DNA of 29,908 nt, taken from Pseudomonadota bacterium (GTDB lineage Bacteria; Hydrothermota; 32-111; QNBC01). The translations under genes were made by a program, and so were the position numbers. Where the stretch lies: NCBI GenBank assembly GCA_011682715.1, contig JAACEC010000023.1, positions 1-29,908 of the forward strand, written 5' to 3'. The notes beneath the pieces were generated by a model. It did not search any database and was not told where the DNA came from. It worked only from the letters and a program-made list of their open reading frames with translations. Below are positions 13,097-22,444 of this stretch, in pieces; positions within the stretch are counted from its first letter, which is position 1; every line of letters begins with the position of its first letter.

Positions 13097-15040
13097 TCAA
13101 TGAGTAATAGCAAATTTCCCCTTATAATTGCAACAGCTTGTCCTTGCAACAAAGTAATATATCCCGTATTTAGCGTTCAAAGGCATACTAAAATTTCTAT
13201 CGTCCAAATTTTTCCGTATGGCTATTTTTCTCCCTTTTATGGAAAATACGGAAAAATTCACTAAATTCGAAGTGTCATCTATGGAAATATGCCTTATTTT
13301 ATCTATATTACCCCCCGTGGGCCAAATATACGCCTTCGCTTTTTGATTGATACTGAAATTAATAATCCTACTTACTGTGCCCTTATTGTTAAAATAATCC
13401 GTGGGGTGTAAATAAATATTATATACCCCTGTTTTCAAATTATACAGAGTGACTTTACTTGCCGCCTTTTTTTCCCCTAAAAATACCCTTTTACCAAAAT
13501 CGCCATATTTCAAGTTGTCGAGAAATGCCCATCCGCCGTTCGATTCACATATCAGTTTTACGCTATCAACAAAGGATGTATCGCAGAAAGCATAGCGATT
13601 CCATTCAAGATCTTGGGTGGTAGAGATTATCCACTCCTTTGACACTCCGGCACCATATAAAATAAATTTTATTTGAGCTCTGTATTTATAAATATAAAAC
13701 GAGATATAGAGCGGTTCATTGAAAGTATTTAAAGATATCGTATCCGCATCGCTTCCGTAATAGGCATAATTGCCTGAATAACTCTCACCGGAACTTCTTA
13801 TCCACCCGTTTGCCATCGGTAGATCATCGTTTTCAAAATTATAATATTCAATGAGGTTGTAACCGATTAAATTGTAGATATTGAAATAAACATCAGAGTA
13901 AAAATCATAATAATCGGGTATTTTTATATCCACATTATTTTTCTCTGCGATTATAAATGTATCCTCTTCCGCTATGGGCGGAAACGTATCGGGTATCATA
14001 TACAAGGGGAATAGCATTGAATCCCACCGTAAACTCTTATTAAACAAGGTTGTCCTGTATTCGTATATTCTGCTTAAGTAATTATCAAAACTTGTCGGCA
14101 AAAATATTGATATATCCGCTGTGTCGGAATGATTAACAACCATCGAATTGAATGAAGAAATCAATCTTTCATCCCCTGTTAATTTCAAAAGGTTATTCAG
14201 TCCGCATTGAATGGAATCTCCTGTTACTTTATCAGGATAGTAATGGACATGTTCGGTTATTCCCTCCATGGTTAAGTCGCGTAAATCTGCCGCTGACTCT
14301 TTAAAAAGAGAAATGAAAGAACCGACAGATTTAAGGTTTACAATTGTATATTTCTTTTCATTCATTGAATTGTATTCATGAATTACATTGATTATGTTCG
14401 CGAGATAGTCCGAATTATTTATTATCTTTTTATAATCTAATGAGATTATCGGAACAAGATCAGGAGACGCTATCATATAGTTGCTGTAATCTTTAATTTC
14501 GTCGGCAACTTCAATTTCCCCCATTAGACAGGCATCGAAAAGCACTGTCTCGAATTTTATTCCGTAATTCGTATTGCAATAATCAAAAACACTTTTCAAT
14601 TCACCGTTGGCAACGCCTATTGAATGTCCTGTTTTACTATCGTAAGATATTGCAAATGTTCCTATATCGTTATACCATCCATTCCCATGATCCCATATTA
14701 TCAGCTCTTTTTTATCATCGGCATATCTCTCAGCGTTTATAATAAATTCCTTTAATGATTTCGTATTCCCTGCATCATCAATATTTACATCAAAACTATC
14801 AATCGAATTTCCATTCTTATAATAAAACCGACTAAAGGCAAGCCCTATAAATTCAACGATCACCCTCTTGTCTGAGAACGAGGATAGAATATCCTGTTTT
14901 ACCTTTACTCCTGCATTGTTCAAACTGTTTCTTGCAGATATAAAAACCTCTACCGTTTCTGCATTTACAGATAGATTTGCAAAAAGAAGGTAAAAAAGAA
15001 GGGGGGCAAAAAGCCCCCCTATTCTAAAGTAACCGGACAT
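13097..15040 (-). CDS. Secreted clostripain-family (C11) cysteine protease with T9SS-like C-terminal domain
   Basis: The protein is 647 residues with an N-terminal signal peptide (about 1-27). The C11 catalytic domain follows: IIWDHGNGW (His118) and LFDACLMGEIEVADEI (Cys171), then YMIASPDLVP, which matches the conserved stretch after the cysteine in clostripain-like peptidases. A beta-rich middle contains a jelly-roll-like portion (about 400-510). The last 70 residues (SVFSIKGRKIA, then KYGIYYFVARTSCCNYKGKFAIT) look like a T9SS sorting domain, so the protease is predicted to be exported and surface-attached. In this lineage it could process other secreted proteins, as gingipains do in Porphyromonas; that is inference. 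The start overlaps the porV stop as TAATG and has no good SD sequence of its own. An intrinsic terminator lies in codons 8-17. Confidence 0.82.
   Translation of the reverse strand: MSGYFRIGGLFAPLLFYLLFANLSVNAETVEVFISARNSLNNAGVKVKQDILSSFSDKRVIVEFIGLAFSRFYYKNGNSIDSFDVNIDDAGNTKSLKEFIINAERYADDKKELIIWDHGNGWYNDIGTFAISYDSKTGHSIGVANGELKSVFDYCNTNYGIKFETVLFDACLMGEIEVADEIKDYSNYMIASPDLVPIISLDYKKIINNSDYLANIINVIHEYNSMNEKKYTIVNLKSVGSFISLFKESAADLRDLTMEGITEHVHYYPDKVTGDSIQCGLNNLLKLTGDERLISSFNSMVVNHSDTADISIFLPTSFDNYLSRIYEYRTTLFNKSLRWDSMLFPLYMIPDTFPPIAEEDTFIIAEKNNVDIKIPDYYDFYSDVYFNIYNLIGYNLIEYYNFENDDLPMANGWIRSSGESYSGNYAYYGSDADTISLNTFNEPLYISFYIYKYRAQIKFILYGAGVSKEWIISTTQDLEWNRYAFCDTSFVDSVKLICESNGGWAFLDNLKYGDFGKRVFLGEKKAASKVTLYNLKTGVYNIYLHPTDYFNNKGTVSRIINFSINQKAKAYIWPTGGNIDKIRHISIDDTSNLVNFSVFSIKGRKIAIRKNLDDRNFSMPLNAKYGIYYFVARTSCCNYKGKFAITH
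14992..15019 (-). terminator. Intrinsic terminator inside the start of the C11 protease gene
   Basis: On the minus strand GGGGGGC (15019-15013), a TTTTT loop and GCCCCCC (15007-15001) form a perfect 7-bp GC stem, followed at once by TTCTTTTTT (15000-14992). It lies 22-49 nt into the protease coding region and shortly after the porV stop. Ribosomes crossing the TAATG junction would prevent the hairpin forming. It therefore looks like an attenuator between shuttle and protease/regulators. Confidence 0.75.
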
Positions 15041-16095
15041 TAGAACCCAATACCGAGTGTTACTCTGTGTACAAATCCTAATCTGTCATAGTTAGCAATA
15101 CTGTAATCTACATCCATCTTCATCTGGTTCATATCAATGTGGAATCCCGCACCGGCAGATAAACCCGTTGCTTGTCCCTGCCATGTAAGATCGGGCCTAT
15201 TCACGAATTCATTATGTCTATACTTGTACCCGAGACGGATAGCAAATATATTCGATATAACATCTTCGAGACCTAAGTAGACACGCTCCTCACCATCATT
15301 GGGATGTGAGAATTCAAAGCTTGTCGTAAAGATGTCGGCGTCTGTATGAACCCAATCGTATGCCATTCCGATTCTGAATTCCGTTGGAAGAGAAAACGGT
15401 GTCGTTTTCGTCGTGATGTTCAGATCGGGTATCGTGAGTCCCGTATTAGGATCGGTATATGTAATCTGGTGATCAAGATGCCTGCCTGTAAACTGAGCCT
15501 GTCCGCCGAAGTTCTTCATTACACCGCCGATTCTGAGATTATCAACACCTGTCTGATACATAACACCGAGATCAATGCCGAATGTCGAAGCTGACATATC
15601 CCAGATTGTTTCTCTCACAAATTTCCCTGTGAGACCAAATGAAAATTTATCCGTAAAGTTCTTAGCATAAGTTGCACCAACAACCATATCGTTGGATGAG
15701 AATGTCCTGCCTGTTCCTTCGGGATGCTCAATCGTTGTCTCGTTCATTTCTCCCATTCCGAGCATACCAAACTGAATACCGAATGTTCCACTAAGCCCCA
15801 TATTCAGCGTATAAGCAAGAAAGGAATAATTTATGTCAGAAAACCATTTTGTGTATCCGATTATGACATTGTTATTTTTAATATTAACAATGCCTGCCGG
15901 ATTCCAATATATGGCGGCTGCATCATTCCCTATTGCCGAGACTGCTCCACCTAATGCCGTGGATCTCGCATCAACACCTATTTGCAAGAATTTCATGCCT
16001 GATGTTCCAACCTTCGAAAATGTAAAGTCGGCATAAGTAGCAACAGTTACCAACAGGATCAGGCTGATTGCGATTAATATACTTTTTCTATACAT
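15040..16095 (-). CDS. porV: PorV/PorQ-family outer-membrane protein
   Basis: The protein is 351 residues with a signal peptide ending near Ala22 (TYA-DF). It has the family's opening: VGTSGMKFLQIGVDARSTALGGA, AIGNDAAAIYWNPAGI and NVIIGYTKWFSDINYSFLAYT. The rest alternates as in a FadL-like barrel, ending VTLGIGF with a terminal Phe. In Bacteroidetes PorV collects T9SS cargo from the translocon and passes it to the attachment complex; PorQ is its paralogue. Motifs cannot separate the two, so the symbol is tentative. GGAGG precedes the ATG. The gene lies 20 nt after a T9SS cargo gene and overlaps the protease start by one base, a context that supports a shuttle dedicated to these neighbours. 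Confidence 0.83.
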   Translation of the reverse strand: MYRKSILIAISLILLVTVATYADFTFSKVGTSGMKFLQIGVDARSTALGGAVSAIGNDAAAIYWNPAGIVNIKNNNVIIGYTKWFSDINYSFLAYTLNMGLSGTFGIQFGMLGMGEMNETTIEHPEGTGRTFSSNDMVVGATYAKNFTDKFSFGLTGKFVRETIWDMSASTFGIDLGVMYQTGVDNLRIGGVMKNFGGQAQFTGRHLDHQITYTDPNTGLTIPDLNITTKTTPFSLPTEFRIGMAYDWVHTDADIFTTSFEFSHPNDGEERVYLGLEDVISNIFAIRLGYKYRHNEFVNRPDLTWQGQATGLSAGAGFHIDMNQMKMDVDYSIANYDRLGFVHRVTLGIGF

Positions 16096-16114
16096 ATTAT
16101 ACCTCCAGCCCCTG

Positions 16115-19100
16115 TTATTTAATTATGGCGAATTTGCCTGTTGCTCTATGTTTTTGATCTAAAGTTTCTACAACATAGAGGTAGATTCCACTTGCAGGGG
16201 TAAGATTCGGGTTAGTAAGAACATCCCAGTATTCCATTCCATTTCCGCTTACATCCCTGTGTTCTATCATATCTACCAGATCTCCTGTTAACGTATAAAT
16301 ATATATGTTACAGCTATCCGGTAAGTTCATAAACATCATCTTAGGTTCGTTTACACTGGACTCCATTGCATTCCTTACTAAATACGGATTAGGTGCAACG
16401 GATACCTTTGCAAGTAGCGTATCAATTCCCGTTGTATCAAATAAGCCTTTCGTAAATGATATATTATATACATTCCCTGATGATGGTGTGGGACAACTTT
16501 TTGTATATATATACCATTCATCTCCTTCCATGGGTTTGCTTGCCTGTACCATAGGTCTTATTCTGTGCGGCGGAATAGGATCATCGGGATGATAATTAAA
16601 GAATATAACTGTTCCTGCTACATACATCGCTTTCCAATTGTTCGCTGTCGTATCGGAGAAGAACATATATTTGCCCTGGCCTCCACCTGATGTGCTGTCC
16701 TTCTTTCCAAATCTCCAGCTCGTCTTCCATAATCCTGAATATGGTATCTCTATACCATTTACAATATCATATACATCACATGTAAGAGCACTGTCACTGT
16801 CCGCCGCCACATATACGGTATGCCATGTTATTTTATAACTACCTCCGTTGTAGTACGGATAACTCTTTATCGTGGGATATGTAGCAGATACGGAATCTCC
16901 AAGGTATAGATTCTCTGTGTTGTATTGAACTCCTGATGTATCCTTTGGTACTAATACGAAATTACTGTATACAGGTGATATTGTAGTGTCAAAAGGTACC
17001 ACCGTCGTATCAATTATTGTATCTATTCTGATTGTATCTGCTTTATTAGGAAGTACCATATTTTGAGCAGGGTTTATTATAATTGAATCCACAGTAATTA
17101 CTGCTCCGTTAATTGGCATCGTCGATGCATTAATGGTTCTCCATGCTACACTTGTAAAATATTCCATCGAATCATTGTTTGCCGAATCAGGTACACTTAC
17201 TGTGTCAGTTGACATTTCAATCCATTTCGGATTACCTGCTGTATCAGCAGGTATGTATACCGAGTCCGTTGCATCATATAACACAAAACTATACTCCGGA
17301 GTACTATAAGCACCATGTGATATTTCTCCAATCGGTCCAAATAGCATCTGATATTTTTTCGTTGTATCAATTAAGCTATCAACTATAGCCATTGCACTCA
17401 TATGTATAATATTCATTGAATCAAGCTGAGAGTTGCCTGCTGCAAACACCATATTTGCCTTTGGACTCGAATAGTTGCTCGCATGCCCCTGAGGAATTAC
17501 TTTTATCTCATTACTTGCGATTGCTGACTTGTAACTCGTAGGATTTGTCCCTACCGTATCTATCGTACCTCCTGTGCTGTCTACCCTGTAGTTCTCATAG
17601 TTCGCATCGTATGCTGTTACTGCATAGTAATATGGAATACCATTGTATAATGAATCTTCGTCTACATAGCTGTAGGCTAGACCGTTATCATTACCCAATG
17701 TTTCTGCTTTCGTTATTACAAACGAATCTCCCAGTACATCGTATAGGCTGTCTTGATTTAGTATCTCGAGCCCATCCTTCTTATCGTAATGGGCTATTAT
17801 CTTGAATGAATCCTTTACATCATATCTACTCCTCCACACCCTATATCCCGCAAGGTCGTACGCCCTATACATCGGGTTAAATGAAGGATTGGGGGTCATT
17901 ACACTGTCCGTAGGACTCGTATGTTGCCATACCGAGTCAACCAAAGCTATCTTTGCGTATTTGTCCGGTGTTGTCTCTGCATTGTTTTCCCAGTATAATG
18001 TTACTTTCTTGTCATCGGGAATAGCATAGAGATGTGGAGAATCAGGCGGTCCGGGTGATAACCATCCACCATCGAATATTGCCTGCGCCGCATCCGCCTT
18101 TTTAGGTAATTCGCTTGTGTCTGATGCCATTATTATTGCAAATATTACCTTTGCAGTATCACCGGGTACCAGATTAAATGGTCCTGTACTTTCTACAAAC
18201 CTTTTATCATGCGGTCCGTAATTATCCTTATCGTATGGATTAAATGATGCTTCTATATCATTAGGATTTATCGTTTGATAATTATAACCGCTCATAACTT
18301 GATATCTTTGATACTTATCACTGGGATCGCCAGCATTTCCGATCATAGCAAATATCTTAAAAGCTGTCATACCAAGTGTATCATTGGGTTTTATTACGAT
18401 TGAATCGGGCTGACCGGTCATTGAATTTGTAAAATAATGAACCGTATCTACTCCATTAGATTTTGGTCCCTGAAAAAATTTATATGCAATTGTTCCGGGA
18501 AAATGTGCCCAACCGGTTTCAGGATCATTCTGCCATTGAAAACCCATATTTCTGCTGATATCAAATCCACATAAATCATTTGCAGAAGATAGTGCTTCAT
18601 TCCCTATATCATTATCTGCAACTATACTGAGAAATGCATCATGGACGGTGTCGGCATTGGGACCAAGAACAATATTATATACAAAAAATAGCATGTCTTC
18701 TTTTAAATTACCTGTCCATGCATATGTTTGCTGAATAACGCTTATATCGAGAGGTTTATTCTCAGGAGCCATATGTCTTGAACTGTCGTAATCATTATAT
18801 GTACAGTATGTATCTAATGTTGATAGTATACTATCTGCACCAGAAGATTCCTTAAGCGGCCAATCACTATCTGAAGAAAAATAAACTCTTTCATTAGGAT
18901 TATTTGGATCATCATTCGGCGGCAATCCTGCTGTAAATTCAACAGCACCACTAGAAGGATCATATCCGCATGTTACCTGTGTATCAAATTTCGTAGGGTC
19001 ATTCGTCTTTCTAACAAGCCCTCCTACCCATAATCCTGCACCATAAATATATGTTTCATTGGGGAAACCACTGGGCCAATAAAAACCAGCCTTTCCATTA

Positions 19101-19291
19101 ACCGTCTGTCCAAACTGAGAATAGTTAGTTAAAGGCATATTCATTTGATTGGCATGTACCCATCTTAGGTCAAATTTCTTTGTATTTTGATTGTTAATAG
19201 AACTATTTTCTCTTCCAAACAAGGTAAAAGAATTTACTATTAACAATGTTAGCACAAGAAACGATATTATGTATATTTTATTTCTTTCCAT
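16115..19291 (-). CDS. Large secreted protein with T9SS C-terminal sorting domain
   Basis: The protein is 1,058 residues with an N-terminal signal peptide (YIISFLVLTLLIVNSFTLFG). No catalytic motif is apparent. It opens with a beta-rich region containing YGAGLWVGGLV and many Asp/Asn/Gly turns. Near 420-470 is a fibronectin type III-like stretch (SPHLYAIPDDKKVTLYWENN), followed by a second such unit around YYYAVTAYD. A Thr/Asp-rich linker (DTIIDTTVVPFDTTISP) comes later. The final about 90 residues (VAPNPYLVRN, IYIYTLTGDLVDMI, SGIYLYVVET, TGKFAIIK) form a T9SS type A sorting domain. It is probably a surface-anchored structural or binding protein. GAGGAG precedes the start. It lies 12 nt after the TonB-dependent receptor and 19 nt before porV, so it is the middle of an operon. 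Confidence 0.8.
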   Translation of the reverse strand: MERNKIYIISFLVLTLLIVNSFTLFGRENSSINNQNTKKFDLRWVHANQMNMPLTNYSQFGQTVNGKAGFYWPSGFPNETYIYGAGLWVGGLVRKTNDPTKFDTQVTCGYDPSSGAVEFTAGLPPNDDPNNPNERVYFSSDSDWPLKESSGADSILSTLDTYCTYNDYDSSRHMAPENKPLDISVIQQTYAWTGNLKEDMLFFVYNIVLGPNADTVHDAFLSIVADNDIGNEALSSANDLCGFDISRNMGFQWQNDPETGWAHFPGTIAYKFFQGPKSNGVDTVHYFTNSMTGQPDSIVIKPNDTLGMTAFKIFAMIGNAGDPSDKYQRYQVMSGYNYQTINPNDIEASFNPYDKDNYGPHDKRFVESTGPFNLVPGDTAKVIFAIIMASDTSELPKKADAAQAIFDGGWLSPGPPDSPHLYAIPDDKKVTLYWENNAETTPDKYAKIALVDSVWQHTSPTDSVMTPNPSFNPMYRAYDLAGYRVWRSRYDVKDSFKIIAHYDKKDGLEILNQDSLYDVLGDSFVITKAETLGNDNGLAYSYVDEDSLYNGIPYYYAVTAYDANYENYRVDSTGGTIDTVGTNPTSYKSAIASNEIKVIPQGHASNYSSPKANMVFAAGNSQLDSMNIIHMSAMAIVDSLIDTTKKYQMLFGPIGEISHGAYSTPEYSFVLYDATDSVYIPADTAGNPKWIEMSTDTVSVPDSANNDSMEYFTSVAWRTINASTMPINGAVITVDSIIINPAQNMVLPNKADTIRIDTIIDTTVVPFDTTISPVYSNFVLVPKDTSGVQYNTENLYLGDSVSATYPTIKSYPYYNGGSYKITWHTVYVAADSDSALTCDVYDIVNGIEIPYSGLWKTSWRFGKKDSTSGGGQGKYMFFSDTTANNWKAMYVAGTVIFFNYHPDDPIPPHRIRPMVQASKPMEGDEWYIYTKSCPTPSSGNVYNISFTKGLFDTTGIDTLLAKVSVAPNPYLVRNAMESSVNEPKMMFMNLPDSCNIYIYTLTGDLVDMIEHRDVSGNGMEYWDVLTNPNLTPASGIYLYVVETLDQKHRATGKFAIIK

Positions 19292-19303
19292 TGTAGCTCC
19301 TCT

Positions 19304-22237
19304 TTACCATGCTAATTGAATACCAATAAGTATTCTTCTCTGAGTACCAAGATAGTCAGGTCTATTAACAAGATCATGGTGTCCCTCAAGGTTAGCAAGA
19401 TAAATTTCATGACCATTGATATATCCATCTCCATTCCTATCAGCTAATAAAGAATAATTAGCATCTCCATATTTATAATAAATAGAGTCACTATTAATCT
19501 CTGTTATTACAACGCCGTCATCATCTGGCTTTCCTGTCGTTTCATAAACATCCAGTACATTCTTTGTATTAAATAGATTCGTAACCTGTACAAAGAAGTT
19601 AGGTTTAATTTTACCGATCGTAAACTGTTTATTAAGTTTCACATCGGTACTCCATATGGCAGGCATCCTTGCGCTGTAATACTCGCCTAATTTATTCCCC
19701 CTTGAATCTCTCGGGGTATAAGGTTCGCCGGTTTCATAATTAGCCATTAAACTCATATAGGTGTTAGGATCTCCCGGTACTGCCAGTGTAATATTTCCGT
19801 TAACAACATGTCTTCTATCAAATGACAATGGATAGATCTTTCTCTTAAATGCCGAGAGATCAAAATTAGGATCTCCATAGCTATTTTCATATTCATCCCA
19901 GGGATCCGCTGATGTGCCCTGTGAGAATGAAAGTGTGTATGAAAGTTGTCCTGAAACAACCTCTCCTCTCTTTGTAAATGTAAACTCTAAACCTTTTGAA
20001 TTTCCATAATCACTCGTTACATACCGATACGATGTAAATGATGGTAAACTTACTTTTTCAAATCCGATTAATCCAAAAATATCTTTATAATACCATGTTA
20101 AATCAAATGACATATCATTGCCAATCTGGTTTGCTAAACCAAACTCATAAGAAATTGTATGCTCTGCAGGCATTGCAGGATTACCAATTACCTGATTTGA
20201 TCTCGATAAATCAGGGAAAAGCGTTGTATAAATATCGCCAAATGCAGGATTCTGAAAGAAATGTCCATAGGTTAAATGGAACACCTGTTTATCTGTAACA
20301 GGGAAAGAGATTCCAAGTCTCGGGCTAATCTGGTATTTTATACTTGCATTAGCAACGCTATCTTGATGTGAAATGTCTGGAGCATATTTTACTTTTGGGT
20401 TAAAAAGATCAGCTCTAGTCCCTATATTCACAACCATACCCTCAAATTCCATTTTATCCTGTACATATCCCGCAACCGAATAAGGTTTAACATCATAATT
20501 ATCGGCGAATGGATTTGTTAAATTCGGACCATCAACAACACTGCTAAATATATCATATTTATTATATTCTACACCTGCTTTCACGAGATGGTTTTTTGTA
20601 ATTTGAGATGTAATATTACCTTTTGCAATATACGAAGAGGATTTATAATACGATAAATACCCATCTCTATAATCTCCTATCATTATATTACCCATGGTTC
20701 CGATTGGTTTAAATCCCCATGGACTAAATCTTTCCTGAGCATTAGGTTCTCTATAATAAATATGAGACCATATAAATTTTTGCAAGCTTATTGAATCTCT
20801 ACTAAAGTCATAAATTGTATCTCCATCTTGAACAATAACGGAATCATAGATTGTTATCAGAGGGTCCTGTATATATTTATAATCCTGCCACCAATATCTA
20901 TTCGTCTCAAATGCCATGTCCTTAAGTCCCGCGATATGGCTGTGTGTAAAATTACCTAACCTAATGGTAAAATAAGTACCGTTATTTATCATACCATTTA
21001 TAGTTACTTGATGTTTATAAGCTTTATTTAAAACGGACAGATAATTATCCAGGTGGTATTTGAATTGATTTGCATAAGACCCCGTCTGCAGAGGTTCATA
21101 TTGATCTCTCATTATAAAACTACTTAAATTAATCTTAATCTTGCTTAGCTTAAATGTTAGTTTAGCTTGACCATGATAAGTACCTCTGCCATGATGAGGT
21201 AACATATATGAATAGTCTTGCCAATAATCAGCGTCATACCTTTTTCCTCTATATGGAATTGTATAATCCCCTATTTTAACAGAATCGGTTTTACCTGATG
21301 TAGAATCGTATCTAAATAAATAATTTCTTTCATACCTTGCAGCAAGTGAATCATTCATTACGGGATACGATGGGACTATGTGAAAATGAGGATTATAATC
21401 TTTCACATTTCTTATATCTCCGGATAAATAGTATCTTATCATGTTCGTTCCGAGGGGACCTCCAAAGCCTATCTCAATATTATTGTCTTTATTACTAATT
21501 GAATTCGGAAGAAAACCATTAGATAAAACTTGTAAGTTTCCTGAGAATCTCCTGCCTCCCTCTTTAGTAATAATATTCATAACTCCACTCATTGCCTGTC
21601 CGTATTCGGCATTAAAACCGCCTGTAAGCATACTGATCTGCTCAACAGCAGTGTTTCCTACCGTTGCTCCCTGTCCGCCTGTAATCGGGTTTTGAACCGA
21701 CATTCCATCTACCATATAGGCAACTTCGTCGCCTCTACCGCCACGGACATGACCGGAAACAACACCGGCTTGCCTGTTAATAACCCCCTGGAATGTTGCA
21801 ACCGGGAGCTTTGCCATTGACTGAGCACCGACAACTCTCGTTGTCTGTGTAGCGTCGGCAATAATCATTTTTCTCTTAGCCTTAACAACCAGCGTTTTTA
21901 ACTTCAATGCTTTCTGGGAAAGTTTGAAGTTCACTGTGGTTGTAAGGTCAGCATTAACCTGTACATTCTCAACCTTTGTAGGTGCATAGGAAATCATAGA
22001 TGCCTCAACGGTATAGGTTTCTACAGGGATATTAACAATAAAGTAATATCCGTTCATATCCGTCGCAGCACCCATTTGAGTACCTACAATGATGACATTC
22101 ACCCCTGGTAGGGGTTCTCCTGTCTTTGCGTCGACCACTCTTCCTGCTATTTTACCTGTAATATCGGCGTAAACCGATGTAAAGGCAAATGATAACAGTA
22201 GAAATAACGACAGACCAATCAAGAGCGTTTTCTTCAT
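19304..22237 (-). CDS. TonB-dependent outer-membrane receptor with carboxypeptidase-like N-domain
   Basis: The protein is 977 residues from the chosen start. Signal peptide: KKTLLIGLSLFLLLSFAF, cleaved before ADITGK. A carboxypeptidase-regulatory-like domain (about 27-105; GRVVDAKTGEPLPGVNVII, GYYFIVNIPV) precedes the plug domain (about 115-230; GVINRQAGVVSG, RGGRGDEVAYMVDGM, GGFNAEYGQAMSGVMNIITK). The long barrel ends in IGIQLAW with a terminal Trp. Such receptors take up large ligands using energy from TonB; the substrate is not evident. In FCB genomes they often precede T9SS cargo and PorV genes, as here, perhaps acting in export or surface assembly. The start is ATG at 22237, because AAAGGAGA lies 7 nt upstream; the longer TTG frame from 22267 lacks an SD sequence and would bury the signal peptide. 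Confidence 0.85.
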   Translation of the reverse strand: MKKTLLIGLSLFLLLSFAFTSVYADITGKIAGRVVDAKTGEPLPGVNVIIVGTQMGAATDMNGYYFIVNIPVETYTVEASMISYAPTKVENVQVNADLTTTVNFKLSQKALKLKTLVVKAKRKMIIADATQTTRVVGAQSMAKLPVATFQGVINRQAGVVSGHVRGGRGDEVAYMVDGMSVQNPITGGQGATVGNTAVEQISMLTGGFNAEYGQAMSGVMNIITKEGGRRFSGNLQVLSNGFLPNSISNKDNNIEIGFGGPLGTNMIRYYLSGDIRNVKDYNPHFHIVPSYPVMNDSLAARYERNYLFRYDSTSGKTDSVKIGDYTIPYRGKRYDADYWQDYSYMLPHHGRGTYHGQAKLTFKLSKIKINLSSFIMRDQYEPLQTGSYANQFKYHLDNYLSVLNKAYKHQVTINGMINNGTYFTIRLGNFTHSHIAGLKDMAFETNRYWWQDYKYIQDPLITIYDSVIVQDGDTIYDFSRDSISLQKFIWSHIYYREPNAQERFSPWGFKPIGTMGNIMIGDYRDGYLSYYKSSSYIAKGNITSQITKNHLVKAGVEYNKYDIFSSVVDGPNLTNPFADNYDVKPYSVAGYVQDKMEFEGMVVNIGTRADLFNPKVKYAPDISHQDSVANASIKYQISPRLGISFPVTDKQVFHLTYGHFFQNPAFGDIYTTLFPDLSRSNQVIGNPAMPAEHTISYEFGLANQIGNDMSFDLTWYYKDIFGLIGFEKVSLPSFTSYRYVTSDYGNSKGLEFTFTKRGEVVSGQLSYTLSFSQGTSADPWDEYENSYGDPNFDLSAFKRKIYPLSFDRRHVVNGNITLAVPGDPNTYMSLMANYETGEPYTPRDSRGNKLGEYYSARMPAIWSTDVKLNKQFTIGKIKPNFFVQVTNLFNTKNVLDVYETTGKPDDDGVVITEINSDSIYYKYGDANYSLLADRNGDGYINGHEIYLANLEGHHDLVNRPDYLGTQRRILIGIQLAW

Positions 22238-22382
22238 ACTGACATCTCCTTTTTTAAAACCCAACAAGTTTTTAACGACAAAAAAATCCTATTTGTAAAC
22301 AACATTTTAATATTAGAATTTAAACCTCCTTTTGAATCTTTAAACATATCTATATCAAACATCTATTATTCTCAATTTAATT

Positions 22383-22413
22383 CCGGAGAGGCACCAATTA
22401 AAGCACCTCTCCG
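22383..22413. terminator. Hairpin after the BNR cargo gene, possible weak terminator
   Basis: GGAGAGG and CCTCTCC arms form a 7-8 bp stem, extended by wobble pairs, around an AT-rich loop, 18 nt after the repaired stop of the cargo gene. Only short T runs follow, so termination may be partial or the hairpin may stabilise mRNA ends. The gap 22238-22430 otherwise holds an unused AAAAGGAGG near 22325-22333 and no convincing promoter. Confidence 0.45.
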
Positions 22414-22444
22414 TTTCAATTATTGATTGTTTATTTAACTACAA

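Noticed and set aside
22234..22305. 23-residue leader peptide ending in an ATGA overlap with the TonB-dependent receptor start
   Set aside because: The overlap is suggestive, but the only SD sequence is 19 nt from the ATG and the receptor already has its own AAAGGAGA site.
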